From UMGS1124 sp045541255 (GTDB lineage: Bacteria; Bacillota_I; Bacilli_A; RF39; UBA660): 12,578 bases of DNA. The DNA lies in assembly GCA_045541255.1 (NCBI GenBank), contig JAZQIU010000050.1:1-12578 (forward strand). The letters are read 5' to 3'. A program made the position numbers and the translations under genes. The notes under the pieces are model-generated. The model made no database searches and had not been told where the DNA came from. It was given only the letters and a program-made list of their open reading frames with translations. This document shows positions 6,601 through 12,578 of the stretch, piece after piece. The stretch's first letter is position 1. Every line of letters begins with the position of its first letter.

Positions 6601-6733
6601 AGAAAACCCAATCAGATTTTCCTGTACGATTGTCGATTGTTTTATTAAGAATATCTTGTTTTTTCCATTCATTTAAGATAGTTGTTTCTACTTCATGAAC
6701 AGTTCTCTTGTCTAATTCTTTAAAATCTTTCAT
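3638..6733 (-). CDS. ileS: Isoleucyl-tRNA synthetase, IleRS2-like with GXHH motif
   Basis: Charges tRNA-Ile with isoleucine and edits valine. The 1031-residue class I synthetase shows the Rossmann core, with HGLPVE at 89-94. The CP1 editing domain has TTTPW at 224-228 and the GTGIVHIAPAFGEDD segment at 312-326. Zinc-type cysteine pairs include C183/C186. The second signature is KMHKS at 590-594, followed by an anticodon-binding domain and a long C-terminal extension. The first signature, normally HXGH, reads G56-L57-H58-H59 in ANGMPGLHHM. Size and sequence style match the IleRS2 group rather than IleRS1. In IleRS2 enzymes the GXHH form has been linked to extreme mupirocin resistance. The ATG at 6733 follows AGGAGGG; an in-frame ATG ten codons upstream lies before that site and is rejected. 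Expression is controlled by a T-box leader. This is the only ileS in the window; whether it is the cell's only copy cannot be seen. Confidence 0.97.
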   Translation of the reverse strand: MKDFKELDKRTVHEVETTILNEWKKQDILNKTIDNRTGKSDWVFYDGPATANGMPGLHHMVAKFLKDSFCKYQTMKGNRVLRKIGWDTHGLPVEVNVEKKLGFTGKNDIEKYGIKEFNKLCKETVWENEEAFRKLTDEMGQFIDLDNRYITYDNNYIETEWWILKKFFDEGLFYEGVKIMPWCPRCGTGLASHEVAQGYKEIDANTVTVTFKKKDEDVYFLVWTTTPWTLISNVGLCVNPNENYVLVESQGYKFILAEALASANLGDDYKVLETYKGKDLEYTEYEQLIPSLTPSSKAFIVMCDEYVTMSDGTGIVHIAPAFGEDDAKVCRKYKMPYLNPVGEDAVYTDGLWKGMNIFDADLEVVKWLKENDKLFKKQKIKHDYPHCWRCDSPLVYYSRPSFYLEVTKLQDKIIEENKKVNWYPSFVGEKRFGNWLENMNDWAISRNRYWGTPLPLWRCECGHMEMIGSREELSEKAIEEVNPETIDLHRPYVDDIHITCSECEQPMTRVTEVIDCWFDSGAMPFAQYHYPFENKELWESQYPADFIAEGIDQTRGWFYSLIVLGVFVTGKSPYKNVLVNELLLDKYGKKMHKSKGNAIEPFTLMEKYGADTIRWYLPYVSPTWTPLKFDEEGLKEVHSKFFNPLKNTYSFFQMYANTDGIDINECNIDINDREEIDKWLLSKYNKLVNDVTNAYDKYDLNEVVKLITSFVSDDLSNWYIRRNRNRFWSSELDNSKKSVYMTTYEVLVGLCKICAPIIPYTTEEIYKNLTGNESVHLSDFPEVNKELINDEIETKMDLVRDLISIGRNVREETKIKVRQPLSEILLDGKNENIIGDLTELIKEELNIKNIEFVSDLSTYMNFMVKPNFKSVGKVFGSNIKEFQEKLLKLTDEEISKLQNNEILTMIIGGEEKEIDLSMVDIRIDSKEGFNVGMLNNEFVILNTTLTSELINEGIARETVSKIQQLRKSEGFEIVDRIKVEYLSNDEYETSIKDFLEFIMSETLALEFVRVNDSLEEQDINGYKVGFKLTKV

Positions 6734-6750
6734 ATTATTCCCTCCTAAAT

Positions 6751-6811
6751 ATAAAAAAATCATAAACTAAAGGACGTAAATATATACGTGGTACCACCTT
6801 AATTTATGATT
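6751..6811 (-). terminator. Regulated terminator of the T-box leader
   Basis: Arms AATCATAAA (6803-6811) and TTTATGATT (6758-6766) pair perfectly, extended by AAGG with CCTT further in, and are followed by a T run (6752-6759). The 5' arm adjoins the T-box core and the hairpin's inner stem uses part of it, so antiterminator and terminator are mutually exclusive, as expected for this class. Confidence 0.88.
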
Positions 6812-6970
6812 ATTAATCATCTCTAAATCTTAACGCGATTAACGTCTTTTTCTTATCCAAAAAGCGCATCCAAAGTGATCTATTTATAAATACTTGCTTC
6901 TTTGTTTTCACCAACCACAAAGTCTCTTTAAAGTTTTCTTTATAAACCGTCTTTTTCCCTTGCTTTATGT
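6751..6970 (-). promoter_or_regulatory. Isoleucine T-box riboswitch leader of ileS
   Basis: RNA leader that senses uncharged tRNA-Ile and then allows readthrough into ileS. Reading 5' to 3' on the minus strand: stem I with the AAAGAGAC (AGAGA-type) element near 6930, the conserved GGTTGGTGAAAAC distal-loop motif around 6915-6903, and an ATC isoleucine specifier (6877-6879) followed by ACTTTGG. The T-box core AAGGTGGTACCACG is at 6800-6787. The TGGT of the bulge is complementary to an ACCA tRNA end. An intrinsic terminator follows immediately. The specifier matches the downstream gene product. Confidence 0.93.
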
Positions 6971-6975
6971 GTTTA

Positions 6976-7004
6976 ATTATAGTTTATAAATTATAATTTG
7001 TCAA
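6976..7004 (-). promoter_or_regulatory. Consensus sigma-A promoter of ileS
   Basis: Minus strand: TTGACA (6999-7004), 17-base spacer, TATAAT (6976-6981), a perfect consensus promoter. The -35 lies inside the last codons of the upstream ATP-grasp gene (those for KIDKL), so the two genes overlap at the level of control signals. The transcript would begin near 6970. Confidence 0.92.
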
Positions 7005-7998
7005 TTTTAATTTTCATTGCATGTTCGTATTTTTCAACTAATCCTTTTTTCACTTTTAAAAAACTTGGCTTTATTTGATAAATACCAGGATAACAATTAC
7101 CTTCTATTAAACAAACATCATTATCAAGTACAGCAATATCCCATCCTACATATTTAACATCTTTAATAATTTTAGCACATTCACTAACCATATTTATTAC
7201 CATGTTATAGTTTGGTATTTCGTAACCAACTATATCTATTTTACTTATTGGATGTTTTTTAAAAACATTATCTTTATTATCTATTGCAGGAACTATTATT
7301 TTTCCTTCTTCAACAAATGTATACATACTTCCAGAAGAAAAATTATCAGTAACACCACCATTACCAATTTTCAATACACTATTTAATATATGTGTGTGCT
7401 TTCCATCATAGAATGTGACTATTCTCAAAGTATTTACACTACTTTCATTTAATTTTGCTAGAGCTTTATGTTGTATAATTTTTTCTTCTATTAATAATTG
7501 ATTGTTTTTTTCTAAGTTTTCATAAGTGGTTTTTAATTTATCTTTATCAATTTTAATTAAGTCTACACCTACTCCACCACATCCATCTAGTGGTTTAACT
7601 ATTATTTCTTTTTTATTAGAACAAAATTTAATAAATTCTTCATAGTTATTATCTAGTATCATCCATTCTCTTTTTAAAAATTTATCAAATATTTTATTAA
7701 ATTCATATTTATTATCAAAAAATTTAAAATATTCTTTATTATTAAATTTTCTAACAATAGCATTATTTTTTACTCTAGTTAAATATGTTTTTCTTTCTAA
7801 TTTGTTTAAGTTATAAAATTCAAACTCTTGATAATCATGATATCCAGTTCCGTATTTATTAGAACATATCATCATATCCATTAATAGATAATTTTTGCTT
7901 ATATTTGTTTTTTTATTTATATTATCTATTACCTTAATCATAGTATCAACATTTAAACTTTTTAAGCATTTAACTTTATATCCTATACTACTCATCAT
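6991..7998 (-). CDS. ATP-grasp protein, sugar-transfer-associated type
   Basis: A 335-residue ATP-grasp enzyme resembling the sugar-transfer-associated ATP-grasp family, often found near polysaccharide or cell-wall genes. Visible features: an N-terminal conserved part with KYGTGYHDYQEFEFYNLN (48-65), nucleotide-binding Lys135 and the glycine-rich loop DGCGGVGV (138-145), the hinge region LLIEEKIIQH (168-177), SVNTLRIVTF (187-196), and the metal/ATP-binding end GWDIAVLDNDVCLIEGN (285-301; Asp287, Glu299, Asn301). It probably forms a carboxylate-amine or similar ATP-dependent bond, but the substrate cannot be read from the sequence. Two adjacent ATGs (7998 and 7995) follow GGTGAGGT; the second has better spacing. 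It has no terminator of its own before the ileS promoter, so some readthrough into the T-box leader is possible. A possible extended -10 (TGATAAAAT) lies at 8016-8024. Confidence 0.82.
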   Translation of the reverse strand: MMSSIGYKVKCLKSLNVDTMIKVIDNINKKTNISKNYLLMDMMICSNKYGTGYHDYQEFEFYNLNKLERKTYLTRVKNNAIVRKFNNKEYFKFFDNKYEFNKIFDKFLKREWMILDNNYEEFIKFCSNKKEIIVKPLDGCGGVGVDLIKIDKDKLKTTYENLEKNNQLLIEEKIIQHKALAKLNESSVNTLRIVTFYDGKHTHILNSVLKIGNGGVTDNFSSGSMYTFVEEGKIIVPAIDNKDNVFKKHPISKIDIVGYEIPNYNMVINMVSECAKIIKDVKYVGWDIAVLDNDVCLIEGNCYPGIYQIKPSFLKVKKGLVEKYEHAMKIKIDKL

Positions 7999-8045
7999 TA
8001 CCTCACCATATTTTTATTTTATCATATAGAATTTTATAATAAAAT

Positions 8046-8061
8046 AAAAAGACTACTTTTT
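8046..8061 (-). terminator. Possible weak terminator after ezrA
   Basis: Short hairpin AAAAAG-TAGT-CTTTTT overlapping the ezrA stop, followed by ATTTTATT on the minus strand. The stem is only six pairs, mostly A-T, so termination would be partial at best. Confidence 0.4.
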
Positions 8062-9768
8062 ATATGCTTCAAGTAATCTTTTATGTATTCCAGGTTCTAT
8101 TATATTTATAGCATTTATAGAATTTTCTAAAGATAGTTTAAAGTTACCTTTCATAAATGCTATACTTGCTCTTTCTAAACCGGCATCTATTTCTTTATTT
8201 CCAACTCTATATCTATTGCCATATATAATTGCATTTTCAGCCATCCATGCAGTTTTTATAGTTTCATTAGAAGTGTTATATAATTTTAAAACTAAGTCTC
8301 TTGCTGTATCAACTCTTATATTTAAAGTTTTAATACTTATTGGTTTAGCTTCTAATTCCTTTATCATTTCTCTTATAGCTTCTGTTGCTTCTTCTAATTC
8401 TATATAATAACATTTTGGAATAACTGGCAATTTATAACTAGTTATTTTTTCTTTAGCCGATTGCATTATTGCTTTTATTTCTTCTAATTGTTCTCTTGCT
8501 CTTAATTCATCTTCTTTTAAACTTCCTAAACTTTTTAATGTATAATCCAATTTATCTTCTGTTTTTGATAATTTAAGATTTAACAATTCCATTTGTTTAG
8601 TTAGTTTTGAATAAGCAAAAAGTTTATTTCTATAATCTTCTATAATTGCTTCGTATTCACTTTTTATAGATTTTCCTGCTAGAGATATTTCATCTATTAT
8701 TTTTACTTCATCATCAGTTAAATCATAGCTATATTTTATATCATCTATTTTTTTGTTTAAATTAAATATAATATTTAGTATTTTTTTACATCTTATACCA
8801 ATAGTTCTAGTATATTCTTCAAACATTTTTTTACTAACTTTTTCTCTTTCAAAATCATTATAAAGATTTTCGTAGTAATCTAAAATTGTTTTTAACTCAA
8901 ATATTGAATCAACTAAATTAAGTACATTCAATCTATCAAAGATATCTGCTATTTTCTTTTCAGTTTCCTCTATATTATGATCTAATTTTAAATAATCTAA
9001 GTTATATCCTTCTTTAATCATTTTTTCATATATAGAATGTGTATCTTTTATTTTTTTAGGAATTAGCACTTTACCCATAAGTATTATACTCGGAGCTTCT
9101 TCAATAACTATACTTAAATTTCCTATTGTATCATCTAACGCTTTAACTATTTTTCCAACTTCTGTATAAGCATTGTTTTCCATGCTTATTTCAAAAGCAC
9201 TAAATAATTTATCTACTGTTTCAAATTGCAATTCTATAGGACTTGAAATAATTTCATAGTCAACTTTGTTATTATTATATTTAACAAAAATTTCTCTATA
9301 TTCACTTTTTAATTTAGTTACAATTTCTCTATTCTTTTCTTCACTTGTTGTTATTTCTTTTATTTCATCTAGTAAAAATTTTGATTTGCTTTTAATAAAA
9401 TAAATATCTAATTCTATTTTAGCTAGTTCACGTTCTATTTCTTTATATTTTCTTGTTTTAATTAATTCTTCTATACCTATTAATTCATCAGTAATTTTAG
9501 GGACTTCTTTATCTTTAATTGTTTTAAATTTAGATTTCCAAGATTCATATCTTTTTTCTAATTCTTTATTGTTTATCAAAGATTCTACTTTATTTAATTC
9601 GCTTAAAATAGAAGCACTTATTATTAAATTTTTATCTCTTTCTAACATTTTAAGAGCATTATTATATTTATTTTTCATGTGTTTTCTAACTATCACAATC
9701 ATTGATATTATAAGAATAATTGCTGTAATTAAATAGAAAATACCAAATAATACGTAAGTATCTTTCAT
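8053..9768 (-). CDS. ezrA: Septation ring formation regulator EzrA
   Basis: Membrane-anchored, spectrin-like division protein that limits aberrant FtsZ ring formation and links FtsZ to wall synthesis. The 571-residue product is close to the 562 of Bacillus EzrA. It has a single N-terminal membrane segment (about residues 8-28) followed by RKHMKNK, then a long, almost entirely helical and coiled-coil cytoplasmic region rich in Lys and Glu. Near the C-terminus is the family's conserved patch, here ENAIIYGNRYR (ending near 521), which in Bacillus is required for localisation to midcell. The ribosome site AAAGGAG lies 11 bases before the ATG, a slightly long spacing with no better alternative start. 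It stands alone between the popT-type gene (own terminator) and the ATP-grasp gene. Confidence 0.94.
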   Translation of the reverse strand: MKDTYVLFGIFYLITAIILIISMIVIVRKHMKNKYNNALKMLERDKNLIISASILSELNKVESLINNKELEKRYESWKSKFKTIKDKEVPKITDELIGIEELIKTRKYKEIERELAKIELDIYFIKSKSKFLLDEIKEITTSEEKNREIVTKLKSEYREIFVKYNNNKVDYEIISSPIELQFETVDKLFSAFEISMENNAYTEVGKIVKALDDTIGNLSIVIEEAPSIILMGKVLIPKKIKDTHSIYEKMIKEGYNLDYLKLDHNIEETEKKIADIFDRLNVLNLVDSIFELKTILDYYENLYNDFEREKVSKKMFEEYTRTIGIRCKKILNIIFNLNKKIDDIKYSYDLTDDEVKIIDEISLAGKSIKSEYEAIIEDYRNKLFAYSKLTKQMELLNLKLSKTEDKLDYTLKSLGSLKEDELRAREQLEEIKAIMQSAKEKITSYKLPVIPKCYYIELEEATEAIREMIKELEAKPISIKTLNIRVDTARDLVLKLYNTSNETIKTAWMAENAIIYGNRYRVGNKEIDAGLERASIAFMKGNFKLSLENSINAINIIEPGIHKRLLEAYKK

Positions 9769-9795
9769 ATAATCAGGCGCTCCTTTACATTAATA

Positions 9796-9804
9796 ATTTT
9801 ATCA
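9796..9804 (-). promoter_or_regulatory. Possible extended -10 promoter of ezrA
   Basis: The minus strand reads TGATAAAAT between the popT terminator and ezrA. No good -35 is visible 17 bases upstream. A second similar motif (TGCTAAAAT) lies just after the terminator, so the exact promoter is uncertain. Confidence 0.4.
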
Positions 9805-9838
9805 TAAAGATAATTAAATTAAAAGATAATTTTAGCAT

Positions 9839-9867
9839 AAAAAAACTAATCACAATTTAGATTAGTT
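9839..9867 (-). terminator. Rho-independent terminator of the DUF368 gene
   Basis: Arms AACTAATC and GATTAGTT (9844-9851 and 9860-9867) with loop TAAATTGT, followed by TTTTTTTA on the minus strand. It begins at the gene's stop codon. Confidence 0.88.
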
Positions 9868-10757
9868 TATTTTTTCTCATTTATTGTTTTTAGTTTTTGT
9901 AAACCCCAAACAAATAGTCCACCGATTATAAAGAATATTATACTAAAACTACTAATACTTAATGCAGCAACTGGTACATCTAATGTCGTTGGTCCCATAA
10001 CTATAGAATATATTGAACCTAACATTAAACCTATAATTGTATATACAGTTTGTGAACGATATTTTTCTAGCGCTTTTTTTAATAGTTTTACAATAGATAA
10101 TATTCCTACTATAACTCCTAGTCCAAATATAAATAATCCCCAAAATGATGAAAAATTTAAATATAATAATTCTTTTATGCTGTTAATTATAGGTAAATAT
10201 AAACCAAAAATTAATAATAATGTTGATCCTGAAATTCCCGGTAGAATCATTGCTGATATTGCAATCATACCAACTAAGAATATATATATACTAGAACCAA
10301 TGCTTAATTTTGTTAATGACATTGATGCAATTTGCGTAGAATTAAAATATGTAATTAAAAGTACTAATGCTGTTCCTATTATTGTAAATATAATATTTAA
10401 ATATTTCCCTTTTAATACTTCTTTTTCTTCTAATATAACTATAGGAATTGATAATATTATAAATCCCATAAATAAGGAACTTATTTTATATATATGAGTT
10501 TCAAATACACTAGTTAATACTAATATAGATGCTACCATACCTATTACCCAGCCAATTCCAATTTTTATTAAAAATCTTATACCTGATTTTCTATGATTTT
10601 TATTTTTTGACATTAAGTAATTTAATGAAGTTATAAATTTATCATAAAAACCTAATAAAAATGCTATAGTTCCACCCGATACTCCTGGTACGCTATCAGC
10701 TAGAGCCATCATAAATCCATTAAAAAAATTTACTATGTATTCTTTTATCTTTTTCAT
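9867..10757 (-). CDS. popT: DUF368 / PopT-type polyprenyl-phosphate transporter
   Basis: A 296-residue multi-pass membrane protein of the DUF368 family. Members (PopT) have been shown to move undecaprenyl phosphate back across the membrane so that the lipid carrier of peptidoglycan and teichoic acid synthesis can be reused. Two related motifs mark the internal repeat of the fold: DSVPGVSGGT with FLLGFYDK following (21-40) and ILPGISGST with LIFGLY following (171-187). About eight hydrophobic segments can be counted. The ATG at 10757 has AGAAGGA upstream. It has its own promoter near the end of the preceding gene and its own terminator. The family call is firm; the transport function is family knowledge and was not shown for this lineage. 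Confidence 0.9.
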   Translation of the reverse strand: MKKIKEYIVNFFNGFMMALADSVPGVSGGTIAFLLGFYDKFITSLNYLMSKNKNHRKSGIRFLIKIGIGWVIGMVASILVLTSVFETHIYKISSLFMGFIILSIPIVILEEKEVLKGKYLNIIFTIIGTALVLLITYFNSTQIASMSLTKLSIGSSIYIFLVGMIAISAMILPGISGSTLLLIFGLYLPIINSIKELLYLNFSSFWGLFIFGLGVIVGILSIVKLLKKALEKYRSQTVYTIIGLMLGSIYSIVMGPTTLDVPVAALSISSFSIIFFIIGGLFVWGLQKLKTINEKK

Positions 10758-10779
10758 ATTATAACCATCCTTCTTGTTA

Positions 10780-10809
10780 ATTATAACAATTCAAAGTCTA
10801 GAATATCAA
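10780..10809 (-). promoter_or_regulatory. Sigma-A promoter of the DUF368 gene
   Basis: Minus strand: -35 TTGATA (10804-10809), 18-base spacer ending in TGT, -10 TATAAT (10780-10785), thus also an extended -10. It lies right after the stop of the anchored unknown protein, which has no terminator of its own, so the two genes may also be co-transcribed. Confidence 0.72.
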
Positions 10810-10816
10810 TAGTAAA

Positions 10817-11317
10817 TTATGCATATGTTGTAAATTCATAATCTAAATATTCATTTATATTATTATTCTCTTTTATAAGTATTTTCACATTATACTCTTT
10901 TGTTTCATAACCATTAAAAGCAATATTTTCAATTATAAAATATAAATAATTTTCATCTTCTTTATAATCTAATTTATTTATCTCATAATAATTATTGTCT
11001 ATTTTTATTATTGTATTATTTATTAACAATTTATTTTCTTTATCTACTTTTAATGTTAATAATGTATTATTATTTTTATCACTTATATTATGTAAATATA
11101 ACTTGGTATATTCAGAATTGTTCTCATTAGCTAAAAGCGCTACACCTTTATCATTATCTTCTAAAAACACTTCATATTGTTCTATATTATCATAATATTT
11201 CGCGGTATGATAATCAGTTAAATCAAAATTATCCCAAATAGCATAACCAAATATTATAATAAATACTGCTAACGCAATTTCTAATGTGGTTAAAATAAAC
11301 TCTCTATAAAAATTCAT
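10817..11317 (-). CDS. Membrane-anchored protein of unknown function
   Basis: A 166-residue protein I do not recognise. Residues about 8-27 form one hydrophobic helix (LTTLEIALAVFIIIFGYAIW) preceded by a short N-terminus with one Arg. The remainder is a polar, Asn-, Glu- and Tyr-rich domain with alternating patterns typical of a beta-sandwich and no cysteines. The likely layout is a single anchor with the domain outside the cell, but there is no lipobox or clear cleavage site. The ribosome site AAGGGGG precedes the ATG. It is driven by a perfect sigma-A consensus promoter and is followed without a terminator by the PopT-type gene, which suggests an envelope-related role (inference only). The gene is very AT-rich, like the comEC end beside it. 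Confidence 0.75.
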   Translation of the reverse strand: MNFYREFILTTLEIALAVFIIIFGYAIWDNFDLTDYHTAKYYDNIEQYEVFLEDNDKGVALLANENNSEYTKLYLHNISDKNNNTLLTLKVDKENKLLINNTIIKIDNNYYEINKLDYKEDENYLYFIIENIAFNGYETKEYNVKILIKENNNINEYLDYEFTTYA

Positions 11318-11358
11318 AAATATAACCCCCTTAAATATTTATCAACTTCTATAATGAA

Positions 11359-11387
11359 ATTATAGCATATTTTAGGTTATTTGTCAA
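11359..11387 (-). promoter_or_regulatory. Consensus promoter of the anchored unknown protein
   Basis: Minus strand: TTGACA (11382-11387), 17-base spacer ending in TGC, TATAAT (11359-11364). This is perfect at both hexamers with an extended -10 as well, so it is expected to be strong. The leader to the ATG is about 35 bases. Confidence 0.92.
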
Positions 11388-11420
11388 AAATTGCACAGTC
11401 TTTTGTTCGTTTTTAAACCA

Positions 11421-11460
11421 CCAAAAACAAAAAACTCTAAAGATATTATTAGAGTTTTTT
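11421..11460 (-). terminator. Terminator downstream of comEC
   Basis: Eleven-base arms AAAAACTCTAA (11430-11440) and TTAGAGTTTTT (11449-11459) around an 8-base loop. On the minus strand it is followed by TTTTTTGTTTTTGG. The plus strand also ends in a T run, so it could work in both directions. It closes the comEC transcript about 155 bases after its stop. Confidence 0.82.
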
Positions 11461-11614
11461 CGTATGATAATTATCAATAAAATATATTTAAAACATTATA
11501 ATGTATATTATATTTTATGATATTTTAATAAAAGTGTTCTTATTTTTTTATCATATTATTTCATATTCTTTAAATTTTATTTTTAATTTCATCATATAAT
11601 TCAGCTTCTCATTT
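11461..11614 (-). other. Non-coding stretch after comEC
   Basis: Very AT-rich spacer between the comEC stop and its terminator. I see no gene with a ribosome site, no RNA gene and no clear hairpin. In the comEC frame, after two stops, a 12-codon run (11570-11608) encodes EAELYDEIKNKI, which looks protein-like but is too short to call a gene remnant. Confidence 0.5.
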
Positions 11615-12578
11615 CTATGGGCTATAAGTTTTTATACCTAAAATATATTTCTTTATTTTAAACATAATAGTTCCATCTAAATCTGTTCTATATATTTTAG
11701 ATTTATTTAAATTATTTAAGACTTCTTGTTTAGGATGACCATATCTATTGTTTCTTCCTACACTTATAATCGAATATTTAGGAGTTATGTTATCTATAAA
11801 ATTTTCACTTGAACTGGTATTACTTCCATGATGTCCTACTTTTAATATATCTATATTTTTTAAATTATATTTTTTAATAATGATATTTTCTACTAACTCT
11901 CCTGCATCTCCAGTTAACAATAATTTTGTATTGTAAAATTCAGTATATATAACTATTGAATTATCATTTTCATTATCATATATTTCATTGTTTATAAAAT
12001 ATAAATTATTATTTTTAAATTTTATTTCTTTTATATTAAGATAGTATTTTATATTTTTTTGTTTCAATAATTTAATTAAATCTTTTTCTAACTCATTTAT
12101 TTCTCCATTATTTAGTATTATGTTTTTTACTTTAAAATTCTTAACTAAATAATTTGCATTTCCTATATGATCGTTATCACCATGAGTAATTATTAAAAAA
12201 TCAATTTTAGTTATACCTATACTATAAAAAAATTTAATATGATTATCAGTTATTTCATAAGTAGAATTATAAACTTTTGGACCAGTATCTATCACAACAC
12301 TTACATCTTTATATTTTAATATTGTCATATCTCCTTGTCCTACATCTAAAAAATATATATAATAATTTGAATCTATTTTATTAATAGTTTTTGTTATTAA
12401 GATTAAAGTTATTAACAATATAAAATATTTTTCATTTTTTGAAAGTGCTAAATATAATAAAAAATAATATACAATAATTGTTATTATATTTAACTTAGGT
12501 ATAGATATATTAAATATAGTTATATTTGAAATTGTATTAGAAATAAATTCAGTTATATTAATAAAAAATACAAATATA
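11615..12578 (-). CDS. comEC: ComEC/Rec2 competence protein, C-terminal part
   Basis: ComEC is the membrane channel that brings single-stranded DNA into the cell. Only the last 320 or so codons are in the window and the 5' part lies beyond the right edge. The reading frame is open to the edge, so the TTG at 12418 is not the start. The visible part contains the end of the membrane domain (hydrophobic stretch IITIIVYYFLLYLAL, about 12438-12490, and a second one over 12370-12425). The C-terminal metallo-beta-lactamase-type domain follows with FLDVGQGD, DTG, ITHGDNDHIGN, LTGDAG and VGHHGS, all intact, and ends with YGHPKQEV. This domain is thought to degrade the non-transported strand. The coding sequence is extremely AT-rich; 12001-12060 has only three G or C bases. 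Presence suggests competence or a retained DNA-uptake apparatus. Confidence 0.93.
   Translation of the reverse strand, partial: IFVFFINITEFISNTISNITIFNISIPKLNIITIIVYYFLLYLALSKNEKYFILLITLILITKTINKIDSNYYIYFLDVGQGDMTILKYKDVSVVIDTGPKVYNSTYEITDNHIKFFYSIGITKIDFLIITHGDNDHIGNANYLVKNFKVKNIILNNGEINELEKDLIKLLKQKNIKYYLNIKEIKFKNNNLYFINNEIYDNENDNSIVIYTEFYNTKLLLTGDAGELVENIIIKKYNLKNIDILKVGHHGSNTSSSENFIDNITPKYSIISVGRNNRYGHPKQEVLNNLNKSKIYRTDLDGTIMFKIKKYILGIKTYSP

Noticed and set aside
11396..11409. LexA-like half site CGAAC-AAAA-GACTG upstream of the anchored unknown gene
   Set aside because: It shares CGAACAAA with operator 1, but the right half matches only partly and it lies 8 bases upstream of the -35, outside the polymerase core; not enough to call an operator.
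11570..11608. Protein-like 12-codon run EAELYDEIKNKI after comEC
   Set aside because: Two stops separate it from comEC, it has no start or ribosome site, and it is too short to distinguish a gene remnant from chance.
1..12578. Alternative genetic code (UGA as Trp) suggested by the AT-rich, Mollicutes-like look
   Set aside because: Trp codons checked (for example in MiaB) are UGG, and no in-frame UGA occurs within the conserved genes.
1..12578. tRNA or rRNA genes, CRISPR arrays, insertion sequences, prophage genes
   Set aside because: None seen on either strand: no cloverleaf with a CCA end, no regularly spaced repeats, and no transposase or integrase motifs.

Overview
The window looks like a chromosomal segment of a very AT-rich, spore-forming Firmicute of the Bacilli/Erysipelotrichia side, probably an uncultured gut-type lineage. 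The reasons are the strongly AT-biased codons with UGG used for Trp (standard code), Gram-positive Shine-Dalgarno sites, a T-box leader, EzrA, a LexA of Bacillus length, and a clear CotE spore-coat protein. Almost everything is on the minus strand. Only lexA is on the plus strand.

Region by region (minus-strand genes read from high to low coordinates): (a) 1-638, a sporulation pair: cotE followed 9 bases later by the start of a SafA-like LysM protein cut by the window edge. (b) 733-2142, miaB (tRNA ms2i6A37 methylthiotransferase), closed by a perfect-palindrome terminator. The miaB-cotE order matches the Bacillus neighbourhood, but without ymcA. (c) 2143-2472, the divergent lexA control region. 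It holds two LexA-box-like sites, two sigma-A promoters facing away from each other, and an unlisted 34-codon gene for a single-pass membrane peptide with an excellent ribosome binding site. (d) lexA (2473-3090, TTG start), convergent with a small TPR-type protein (3098-3571). (e) 3638-7004, ileS with a complete isoleucine T-box leader and a consensus promoter. The synthetase carries a rearranged GXHH signature instead of HXGH. (f) 6991-9768, an ATP-grasp protein of the sugar-transfer-associated type, and ezrA. (g) 9867-11317, a DUF368/PopT-type lipid carrier transporter and a membrane-anchored protein of unknown function behind a perfect consensus promoter. (h) 11615-12578, the C-terminal part of ComEC (last membrane segment and metallo-beta-lactamase domain).

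Functional themes are envelope and division (EzrA, PopT, ATP-grasp, the unknown anchored protein), spore coat assembly (CotE, LysM protein), translation quality and supply (MiaB, IleRS), DNA damage response (LexA and the small membrane peptide) and DNA uptake (ComEC). The most interesting signal is the small membrane gene next to lexA. Its promoter contains a LexA-like operator between -35 and -10, the arrangement expected for an SOS-induced division inhibitor in the position that yneA occupies in Bacillus. The second is the GXHH signature of the isoleucyl-tRNA synthetase, which is known from IleRS2 enzymes that are highly resistant to mupirocin.
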